Shown here one piece after another: positions 34,691 to 41,979 of a stretch of DNA of 64,000 nucleotides. The notes beneath the pieces were generated by a model, which worked only from the letters and a program-made list of their open reading frames with translations, did not search any database and had not been told where the DNA came from. A program made the position numbers and the translations under genes. The stretch is from the NCBI RefSeq assembly GCF_037027585.1, contig NZ_JAXCLE010000007.1:62001-126000 (forward strand), in the 5' to 3' direction. The stretch's first letter is position 1. Each line of letters starts with the position of its first letter. The stretch comes from Solibacillus ferritrahens (GTDB lineage: Bacteria; Bacillota; Bacilli; Bacillales_A; Planococcaceae).

Positions 34691-35344
34691 TTATTTTTTC
34701 AATTGAATTTGGACACGACTGTATGCATCTGCTAACTGTTCCAAGAAATCGATCTCTTCTGCCGGAAGCTGCTGTGCTTGTCGCTGCACTTCCTCATGGA
34801 ACAAAATATGGCTTTGAACCTCTTCTGCTTCTTGATCTGTAGTAGACATATGCTGAATTGGCTCGACAGTTTCTTTAATTTCTTGAATTGCTTCCACTTC
34901 CTTCTCCGCCTTTACTTCCTTAACCTCATCGATTTTCTCAACTTCCCCCATCGCTTGTACTTTTCTTTCCACATCACAATTAACTTTCCAGCTACATAAA
35001 CAGTACCCACTATTTGGTTCGATTTTTATTTCATTTATTTGCAGCGAAACCTTTTCAATTTGATCATTTGGGAAATCAACAGAAAAAGGCAATGCATATT
35101 CAAAATAGCCGTAATCCTTTTCTATATCGATATGCTCAATATATATGCCTTCCTCTATTTCCTCCTCTCTCGCTTTATGGTCAAATTGTATATTTCCTTT
35201 TACTACATAAATCCCTCTTAGCACGACAGAATCCTCATTAATCTCTTCATGCCATTTCGGTTCAACTACTATTTTGGAATTTTGTTGAATATTCCCTAAT
35301 TGCTTTGGAAATGTAAACATTTCGTTCATTTCCCACTGTTGCAT
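34691..35344 (-). CDS. spoVID: SpoVID-like spore coat protein, short form without LysM
   Basis: SpoVID anchors the spore coat and recruits SafA. The 217-residue product has a beta-rich N-terminal domain (residues 1-125), a charged Glu/Lys-rich linker (about 125-160), and a short C-terminal segment DFLEQLADAYSRVQIQLKK. B. subtilis SpoVID is much longer (about 575 residues) and ends in a LysM domain; none is present here, and the frame ends just before a strong terminator. The call rests on the N-terminal domain type and the position after hemL. Confidence 0.72.
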   Translation of the reverse strand: MQQWEMNEMFTFPKQLGNIQQNSKIVVEPKWHEEINEDSVVLRGIYVVKGNIQFDHKAREEEIEEGIYIEHIDIEKDYGYFEYALPFSVDFPNDQIEKVSLQINEIKIEPNSGYCLCSWKVNCDVERKVQAMGEVEKIDEVKEVKAEKEVEAIQEIKETVEPIQHMSTTDQEAEEVQSHILFHEEVQRQAQQLPAEEIDFLEQLADAYSRVQIQLKK

Positions 35345-35409
35345 AAAAATCCCCTCCCTACGCTTACATTATGCATAGAAAGGGGATTTATGAGTTTATT
35401 AAGGTAAGA

Positions 35410-36699
35410 TTATCTTGCTAATTTAGCAAATACATTATTGAATGCTTGAACCGTTTTAGCAATATGTTCCTCTGTATGCGCTGTTGATATAAACAATCCT
35501 TCAAATTGGGAAGGTGGTAAGAAAATACCTTCTTCCGCCATTAATTTAAAGTATTCCGCAAACAATTCTAGATCGGAGCTTTTGGCAGTTTCAAAATTAA
35601 TTACATCTTCATTTGTAAAGAAGAACCCAATCATTGAACCCGCACGATTTACGGAATGTGGAATATTATATTTCGTTGCTGCTGAGCGGAAACCTTCTTC
35701 TAATTGATCACCTAGCTTACGGAAATATTCATATGATTCTTTATTTAAACGAGATAGTGTTTCATAGCCAGCAGTCATGGCAAGTGGATTTCCTGATAAT
35801 GTTCCCGCTTGATAAATCGGACCTGCCGGAGCGATTTGCTCCATTATCTCACGTTTACCACCAAAGGCACCTACTGGTAAACCACCACCGATAACTTTAC
35901 CCAAACATGTAAGGTCAGGCGTTATGCCATAGAACTCTTGAGCACAACCGTAATCGACACGGAAGCCTGTCATGACTTCATCAAAAATCAATATTGTCCC
36001 ATTTTCTTCAGTAAGCTTACGCAAGCCTTCCAAGAAACCTGGTTGAGGCGGTACAACACCCATATTCCCTGCAACCGGCTCTAAAATTACAGCTGCCAAT
36101 TCTGAACCGAATTTTTCAAATACTAATTTTGCTGATTCTAAATCATTGTATGCCACTGTTAATGTATTTTTCGCTATATCTGCCGGTACACCGGGAGAAT
36201 CTGGTAAACCAAGCGTTGCTACACCTGAACCTGCTTTTATTAAAAGAGAATCGCCGTGACCGTGGTAAGAACCTTCAAATTTCAATATTTTATCACGCCC
36301 TGTAAAACCGCGAGCCAAACGTAATGCCGACATCGTTGCTTCAGTACCTGAAGAAACGAAACGGATCATTTCCACAGAAGGTAGACGGTCCATTACAAGC
36401 TTTGCCAATTTGTTTTCAGAAAGCGTTGGGGCACCAAACGATGCACCTTTAGCTGCTTGTGCCTGAATGGCAGTTACTACATCCGAATGAGCATGTCCTA
36501 AAATTAACGGACCCCACGATAAGACATAATCAATATATTCATTGCCATCGATATCTTTAATTACGGCACCACTTCCCGATTCCATAAAAATCGGGTCCAA
36601 GTTCACTGATTTGAACGCACGTACAGGTGAGTTTACCCCACCTGGCATTAAGTCAACAGCTTCCGTAAATGCTGCTTTTGATTTTTCATAACTAGTCAT
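35410..36699 (-). CDS. hemL: Glutamate-1-semialdehyde 2,1-aminomutase HemL
   Basis: HemL moves the amino group of glutamate-1-semialdehyde to make 5-aminolevulinate. The 429-residue PLP enzyme has the GGVNSPVRAF N-terminus, the PLP site near LTCLGKVIGGGLPVGAFGGK (Lys about 267) and YQAGTLSGNPLAMTAG. It starts directly at the end of hemB, with the ribosome site GGAGGAAAAA inside hemB. It is the last haem gene of the operon. Confidence 0.97.
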   Translation of the reverse strand: MTSYEKSKAAFTEAVDLMPGGVNSPVRAFKSVNLDPIFMESGSGAVIKDIDGNEYIDYVLSWGPLILGHAHSDVVTAIQAQAAKGASFGAPTLSENKLAKLVMDRLPSVEMIRFVSSGTEATMSALRLARGFTGRDKILKFEGSYHGHGDSLLIKAGSGVATLGLPDSPGVPADIAKNTLTVAYNDLESAKLVFEKFGSELAAVILEPVAGNMGVVPPQPGFLEGLRKLTEENGTILIFDEVMTGFRVDYGCAQEFYGITPDLTCLGKVIGGGLPVGAFGGKREIMEQIAPAGPIYQAGTLSGNPLAMTAGYETLSRLNKESYEYFRKLGDQLEEGFRSAATKYNIPHSVNRAGSMIGFFFTNEDVINFETAKSSDLELFAEYFKLMAEEGIFLPPSQFEGLFISTAHTEEHIAKTVQAFNNVFAKLAR

Positions 36700-36700
36700 A

Positions 36701-37681
36701 TTATTTTTCCTCCAGCCAACGACAAACGTCTTTTGCGTGATAAGTAATAATTAAGTCAGAACCTGCACGCTTCATACCTAATAATGTTTCAAGTACTACA
36801 GCCTTTTCATCTATCCAGCCATTTTGTGCAGCTGCTTTTACCATTGAATATTCTCCTGAAACATTATACGCAACTACAGGTATAGGGAAGCTATTTTTCA
36901 CATCACGAATAATATCCATATATGCCAGTGCGGGTTTAACGATCAGAAAATCCGCGCCTTCTTCTACATCTGAAGTTGCTTCACGAATTGCTTCCATTCG
37001 ATTTGAAGGATCCATTTGATACGTTTTACGGTCACCAAATTGAGGTGCGCCTTCAGCTGCTTCACGGAATGGACCGTAATAGCTTGATGCATATTTCACG
37101 GCATAAGACATTATCGGAATATGCTGGAATCCTGCTGCATCTAATCCTGCACGAATTGCCACAACAAAGCCGTCCATCATATTCGAAGGGGCAATAATGT
37201 CAGCACCCGCTTTTGCTTGTGAAACAGCAGTACGAGCCAACACATCAAGTGATGGATCATTCAATACCTGCTCTCCTTCAATCACACCGCAATGACCATG
37301 GTCAGTAAATTCACATAAACAAGTATCTGCTACTACTAATAAATTAGGGTGACGATCTTTAATTAATCGAGTCGCTTTTTGAACAATTCCATGGTCATGG
37401 TAAGCTCCAGTACCAACAGCATCCTTCTCAGCCGGAATACCGAATAGAAGGACAGCTTGAATGCCTAAATCAACAATTTCATCTACTTCGGCATTTAAAT
37501 TATCCAATGATAATTGAAATACACCAGGCATAGAGCTAACAGGATTTTTAATATTTTCGCCTTCAATAATAAATAATGGATAAATTAAATCTTCTTTTTG
37601 TAAGTATGTTTCTTTTACAAGGGCACGCATCGCTGCACTTTGGCGTAAGCGACGGTGACGCTGGAAATAAAGTTCTGTCAT
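36701..37681 (-). CDS. hemB: Porphobilinogen synthase HemB
   Basis: HemB condenses two 5-aminolevulinates to porphobilinogen. The 326-residue product has the cysteine/histidine metal cluster DTCLCEFTDHGHCG near residue 121, the two Schiff-base lysines in SYAVKYASS and FLIVKPALAYMD, and PSNMMDG. It overlaps hemD by 4 bp (ATGA), showing coupling. Confidence 0.97.
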   Translation of the reverse strand: MTELYFQRHRRLRQSAAMRALVKETYLQKEDLIYPLFIIEGENIKNPVSSMPGVFQLSLDNLNAEVDEIVDLGIQAVLLFGIPAEKDAVGTGAYHDHGIVQKATRLIKDRHPNLLVVADTCLCEFTDHGHCGVIEGEQVLNDPSLDVLARTAVSQAKAGADIIAPSNMMDGFVVAIRAGLDAAGFQHIPIMSYAVKYASSYYGPFREAAEGAPQFGDRKTYQMDPSNRMEAIREATSDVEEGADFLIVKPALAYMDIIRDVKNSFPIPVVAYNVSGEYSMVKAAAQNGWIDEKAVVLETLLGMKRAGSDLIITYHAKDVCRWLEEK

Positions 37682-38421
37682 TTTGTCTGTTCCTCCAGGA
37701 TGAGCTGCTCAATAACAGCCTGCATCGTATAGATTTTTGGTTGTACAATTGGTTTTACCCCATATTTAGCAAGGGCGGATGTTGTTACATGACCAATTGA
37801 GCCAAATTTAACATATTGCCAGTCCACATTCGGAACGATATGCTCAGCATAAATGTCAACTGCAGATGGACTGGCAAAAATAACAATTGGTTCTTCGTGT
37901 TCAAGTATGCATTGCTCAAGCTCCTGTAAATAAGTTGTACAAGGACGTGTTTCGTAAACTGTCCATTCGTCTGCCCCTGTACCGTCATGAATTGTACTTT
38001 TCGCCATTGAACCACGTATAAATAATGCACGTTCTGTTGGCTCCATGACAAATTCCTTAACGAATACATCAGCACTGTAAATAGTCGGCATAAAGTGAAT
38101 AGGATAGCCGTGCTGTTGTAAAAGTGCAGCTGTTTTCTCTCCGACAGCTGCGACTTTTATAGACGACGGAACCTTCATTCTATTACGCTCACACTTATTT
38201 ATAAAGCTTGCCACTGCATTCTGACTCGTAAAAATTAACCATTGATAAGAATCGAAATTATCCGCAAACATTTTATCTTCATCCGAAACTATTTCAGCCG
38301 TTTCGATTAATGGATAATTATATACTTCCCCACCGTGCTGCTCAATTAATTGCTGCACTGAACGTACAACCGCTGAACCTGTAATAATTATTGTTTTTCC
38401 TGAAAGAGCATTACTCGGCAT
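37678..38421 (-). CDS. hemD: Uroporphyrinogen-III synthase HemD
   Basis: HemD closes hydroxymethylbilane to uroporphyrinogen III with inversion of ring D. The 247-residue product shows two alpha/beta lobes; SGKTIIITG at the start, YQWLIFTSQNAVASF near residue 68, AAVGEKTAALLQ near residue 97 and FASPSAVDIYAEH are typical though the family is poorly conserved. The ATG at 38421 overlaps the end of hemC; a TTG one codon earlier is also possible. Confidence 0.92.
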   Translation of the reverse strand: MPSNALSGKTIIITGSAVVRSVQQLIEQHGGEVYNYPLIETAEIVSDEDKMFADNFDSYQWLIFTSQNAVASFINKCERNRMKVPSSIKVAAVGEKTAALLQQHGYPIHFMPTIYSADVFVKEFVMEPTERALFIRGSMAKSTIHDGTGADEWTVYETRPCTTYLQELEQCILEHEEPIVIFASPSAVDIYAEHIVPNVDWQYVKFGSIGHVTTSALAKYGVKPIVQPKIYTMQAVIEQLILEEQTK

Positions 38422-39343
38422 CAAGCTCAGCCTTTACTTTTTGAATTAAATCAAAGGCGCCTTGCTCTGTTAATTTTGCGGCAACTGCTTTGCCTAATTC
38501 ATCAGCATTTGTTCCTGATAATGTCTCTTTATATGTCACAGAAGCATCCGGTGCAGCGACTAAACCTGTTAAAGTAAGTGTTTCTCCATCCGCTATTGCA
38601 TAGCCAGCAATCGGAACTTGGCAACCGCCATCCATCGCCGCTAAAAATGAACGCTCAGCATGTGCTGTATTCCAAGTTGTTTTATCTGTTAGTTTCGCTA
38701 ATTGTTCAAGAAGCTCTTTATCATCAGCACGACACTCAATCCCTAAAGATCCCTGTGCAACAGCCGGTAGACAAATATCTGTATCTAAATATTCAGTTAC
38801 GACATCATTGCTCCAGCCAAGACGTTTTAAACCAGCTGCAGCCAAAATAATCGCATCAAAGCCTTCTGTTTTTAATTTGTTTAAGCGCGTGTCAACATTT
38901 CCACGAATCCATTTAATTTCAAGGTCCGGACGCACCTGTAATAACTGGGCGCTTCGTCGTAATGAGCTCGTCCCAACTACTGCTCCTTTTGGTAAATCTG
39001 CAAATTTCACATGACCATTTGATATAAAGGCATCACGCGCATCTTCACGTGGCGGGATACACCCAATAACAAGACCTTCCGTTAATACTGCCGGCATATC
39101 CTTCATCGAGTGCACCGCAAAATCGATTTCCTTATCAAATAAAGCTTGTTCAATTTCCTTTACAAAAAGACCTTTACCCCCAACTTTAGAAAGCTGAACA
39201 TCTAAAATTCGGTCTCCCTTTGTAACAATCTCCTTTATCTCAAAATCAAAAGGAACGCCTGCAGCCTTTAATTCATTAATAAACCATTTTGTCTGTGTTA
39301 ATGCTAATTTACTTCTACGAGATCCTACAATAATTTTTCTCAA
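38411..39343 (-). CDS. hemC: Hydroxymethylbilane synthase HemC
   Basis: HemC polymerises four porphobilinogens on a dipyrromethane cofactor. The 310-residue product has RKIIVGSRRSKLALTQT, VHSMKDMP, VGTSSLRRSAQL, and the cofactor-binding Cys in FLAAMDGGCQVPIAG (near residue 240). Translation begins at a TTG at 39343 behind CGGAG. It lies 18 bp after hemX. Confidence 0.97.
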   Translation of the reverse strand: MRKIIVGSRRSKLALTQTKWFINELKAAGVPFDFEIKEIVTKGDRILDVQLSKVGGKGLFVKEIEQALFDKEIDFAVHSMKDMPAVLTEGLVIGCIPPREDARDAFISNGHVKFADLPKGAVVGTSSLRRSAQLLQVRPDLEIKWIRGNVDTRLNKLKTEGFDAIILAAAGLKRLGWSNDVVTEYLDTDICLPAVAQGSLGIECRADDKELLEQLAKLTDKTTWNTAHAERSFLAAMDGGCQVPIAGYAIADGETLTLTGLVAAPDASVTYKETLSGTNADELGKAVAAKLTEQGAFDLIQKVKAELDAE

Positions 39344-39361
39344 TATACTCCGACCTTTCTG

Positions 39362-40189
39362 TTAAACCCATAGATGGAAATTTGATAATTTGCTGCCCAG
39401 AAAGAAATTTATGACGACGAGCAAAAATAAACCAACATGCACTTGTGCATATGTCGTCCCAACTAACCTACCTCTTTGATGCAGCAAGAAAATAATTAAG
39501 TAAATAACGGATACTATGAAAGAACCTAAAATTTTAACATCAAAAATAGAAACATTCTCTAATGTTAAAAATGCCCATTCCAACCCTAAAATTAAACTTA
39601 TAAGCAGCAATGGGATTCCGATTATTGTCGATAGATTAATCCATTTAACCATTTGTTGCAAACTTGGCAATCTTGCCCACAAATTATTTAACTTTTTCCG
39701 CTTTAAGATTCGATATAAAATTAGATATAGTAGCGAAAAGACAAACGCAACAGAAAAAGCAGCGTAAGACATAATCGCAAAGCTAATATGGATCAATAAC
39801 ATTTCCGAAACTAAAGAATCTCCCACAATTTGAGCATTTGATTGAGGTGCAAATAAATGGATTGTCATGAATATAAAACTCAACACATTTATAAAAAATA
39901 CCGGTAAGTCGACACGCGCAATACAATGCAGCACAATCGACAGCGTAGTTAAAAGCCACGCATAAAAGAATACACCCTCATACAAAGACAAAATGGGGAA
40001 TCGCTTCGTTTCGAAAATAAACAATACTAAAAATAATATTTGCAATATCCATACAATCGAAACAAACCAAAAAGCAACGCGTCTGAGTTTTACATTTTTA
40101 TAAAGATAATCTGTAAAATACAGTACGATACAGAGCGCATAGAGAATAATCATAAGCTCATATAATCTTGTCATTACTAGTTCTGTCAT
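39362..40189 (-). CDS. hemX: HemX, CcsA-like membrane protein
   Basis: HemX is an eight-helix membrane protein of the CcsA/cytochrome c assembly type, reported in B. subtilis to lower the level of HemA. The 275-residue product has about eight hydrophobic helices and the stretch LLIHISFAIMSYAAFSVAFVFSLLYLI near the middle, typical of CcsA relatives. The ATG at 40189 lies 6 nt after AGAAGG. A terminator-like hairpin separates it from hemA. Confidence 0.9.
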   Translation of the reverse strand: MTELVMTRLYELMIILYALCIVLYFTDYLYKNVKLRRVAFWFVSIVWILQILFLVLFIFETKRFPILSLYEGVFFYAWLLTTLSIVLHCIARVDLPVFFINVLSFIFMTIHLFAPQSNAQIVGDSLVSEMLLIHISFAIMSYAAFSVAFVFSLLYLILYRILKRKKLNNLWARLPSLQQMVKWINLSTIIGIPLLLISLILGLEWAFLTLENVSIFDVKILGSFIVSVIYLIIFLLHQRGRLVGTTYAQVHVGLFLLVVINFFLGSKLSNFHLWV

Positions 40190-40231
40190 ATGCACCCTTC
40201 TCCTATTTAAAACTGAAACACCTTACGAAAA

Positions 40232-40279
40232 AAGCGCTTTCGGTATCTATGATTTTACCATATAGATACGAAAACGCTT
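40232..40279 (-). terminator. Strong hairpin between hemA and hemX
   Basis: AAGCGCTTTCGGTATCTAT (40232-40250) pairs with ATAGATACGAAAACGCTT (40262-40279) with one bulge and one mismatch. On the minus strand TTTTTCG follows. It may reduce read-through into hemXCDBL. Confidence 0.78.
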
Positions 40280-40324
40280 ATTGTTTTATTTGTTAAGGCT
40301 CAATGTCTAATGGCTATTGTTCAA

Positions 40325-41683
40325 TTAATAAGATAAACCCGGACTTAAGTTTGCTTCTTTAACTTTTTCATTGGATTTTGATTTAACTGCGTGTAGCTGC
40401 TGTACTTCTTGCTGCACTTCATCTTCAATTCCAAAAATTTGCTGGAATAGTGCAAGCTGGGCTTCTGCATCTTTCTCATTAGCAAGCTCCTTTGCCTGAA
40501 GAATAGGCGTTTTCAGCAACTGATTAATAATTGACTTCGTATGCTTATTAATAATTTTCCGCTCACGTTCCGTCAAGTTTGGCATTTTATTTTCAATGCT
40601 CATCATAGTTTCTTCTTGAATGGATGACGCTTTTTTACGCAAGGCAGAAATAACCGGAACAACACCCAGTGTATTAAACCAATCTTTAAATTGAATGATT
40701 TCATCATGAATCATAGTCATAATTTCATTTGCCGCACGCTCACGCTCCGCCAAGTTCGCTTGTACAATTCCTTGTAAGTCATCAATATCATATAGAAAAA
40801 TATTCGGAACATCGCCAATACGCGGATCTAAATCTCGTGGCACTGCAATATCGACCATAAATAATGGGTCACCCTTACGGAATTTTGCAACGTCCTTCAT
40901 TAAATCATAATCAATGACATAATCTGTTGCTCCAGTAGAACTGATTAAAATATCTGCTTCTAGAAGCGTACATTGTAATTCATTCATCGCTTTTGCTTTA
41001 CCATCGAATTTTGATGCTAAATTTTGAGCTTTTTCAAATGTCCGATTAATAACCGTAACTTTCCCTACACCGTTGCCATAAAGATTTTGAATTGCCAGTT
41101 CGCCCATCTTACCGGCACCTAATATTGCAACATGTTTATTTTGTAAAGAACCGAAAATTTTCTTAGCAAGTTCTACCGCTGCATATGAAACAGATACTGC
41201 ATTTTCACCAATCGCTGTTTCATTATGGGCGCGTTTTGCAAATGTAACCGCTTGTTTAAATAACTGATTGTAAACGGTTCCAGTAGTACCTATTTCTTGA
41301 CCCTGTAAAAAACTTTTCTTAACTTGTCCTAAAATTTGTGTTTCTCCCAACACCATTGAATCAATGCCCGCCGTTACACGGAATAGGTGATTTAACGATT
41401 TATCCTCTTCATAAATGAATAAATGATCTTCGAATTGATCCATTGGGATGTTAAACCAGTTAGCCAAAAATTGTTTAATATAATAGCGGCCAGTGTGCAA
41501 TTGATCAACAACCGCATAAATTTCCGTACGGTTACAAGTAGAGATAATTACGTTTTCTAATATGCTTTTTTGCTTTTGTAGCGCTTCCATAGCATTCGGA
41601 AGATCCGATTCGATAAACGATAACTTTTCACGAATTTCTACTGGCGCTGTTTTATAATTCAAGCCTACTACTAATGTATGCAT
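40325..41683 (-). CDS. hemA: Glutamyl-tRNA reductase HemA
   Basis: HemA reduces glutamyl-tRNA to glutamate-1-semialdehyde, the committed step of haem synthesis in this pathway. The 452-residue product has NYKTAPVEIREKLSF, the catalytic cysteine in ISTCNRTEIYAV (near residue 50), the NADPH site GAGKMGELAIQNLYGNG, and the C-terminal dimerisation helices. It is first in hemAXCDBL. A PerR-like palindrome lies at 41882-41898, and a TATAAT occurs near 41717-41722 on the minus strand with no good -35. Confidence 0.97.
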   Translation of the reverse strand: MHTLVVGLNYKTAPVEIREKLSFIESDLPNAMEALQKQKSILENVIISTCNRTEIYAVVDQLHTGRYYIKQFLANWFNIPMDQFEDHLFIYEEDKSLNHLFRVTAGIDSMVLGETQILGQVKKSFLQGQEIGTTGTVYNQLFKQAVTFAKRAHNETAIGENAVSVSYAAVELAKKIFGSLQNKHVAILGAGKMGELAIQNLYGNGVGKVTVINRTFEKAQNLASKFDGKAKAMNELQCTLLEADILISSTGATDYVIDYDLMKDVAKFRKGDPLFMVDIAVPRDLDPRIGDVPNIFLYDIDDLQGIVQANLAERERAANEIMTMIHDEIIQFKDWFNTLGVVPVISALRKKASSIQEETMMSIENKMPNLTERERKIINKHTKSIINQLLKTPILQAKELANEKDAEAQLALFQQIFGIEDEVQQEVQQLHAVKSKSNEKVKEANLSPGLSY

Positions 41684-41881
41684 GAACCTCTACACCTCAC
41701 ACGTTCTAATTCATAGATTATATTGTAACATAAAGTTAGCATGACTCACGTTTAGTTTGTGAACATGCTATGAAAGTATTTGCAAAATATGATAAGTCAA
41801 ATCCTCTTTTCCGATTTTTTGCGGTAAGAGTTGAAAAATTTTTTTACTACGATGATATATACCCTAAATTCAAAAATTTAA

Positions 41882-41898
41882 ATTAGAATTATTCTAAT
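41882..41898. promoter_or_regulatory. PerR/Fur-type palindrome upstream of hemA
   Basis: ATTAGAAT-T-ATTCTAAT is a perfect palindrome with 8-bp arms. Its 15-bp core matches the Bacillus PerR box TTATAATNATTATAA at all but one symmetric pair of positions. A minus-strand promoter-like TTGAAA-17-TAAACT just upstream would start near it. B. subtilis hemA is a PerR target. It lies about 200 bp before hemA and after the terminator of the surface-protein gene. Confidence 0.6.
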
Positions 41899-41941
41899 GT
41901 AAGTTTAACAAAGTTCGACAATGATTTCAATGATACAAACT

Positions 41942-41978
41942 AAAAAAGAAGCTCACTTTTGTAATGAGCTTCTTTTTT
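41942..41978 (-). terminator. Terminator after the SLH-VWA gene
   Basis: AAAAAAGAAGCTCA (41942-41955) pairs with TGAGCTTCTTTTTT (41965-41978). It begins just before the stop codon and closes the surface-protein cluster. Confidence 0.9.
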
Positions 41979-41979
41979 G

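Noticed and set aside
34517..34735. 72-codon ORF through the dispersed repeat
   Set aside because: It encodes the repeat itself and runs into the spoVID terminator and gene; such frames are typical artefacts of this repeat.
41700..41760. Second PerR-like site next to the TATAAT before hemA
   Set aside because: TAATTCATAGATTA has only 4-bp perfect arms and does not fit the 7-1-7 spacing.
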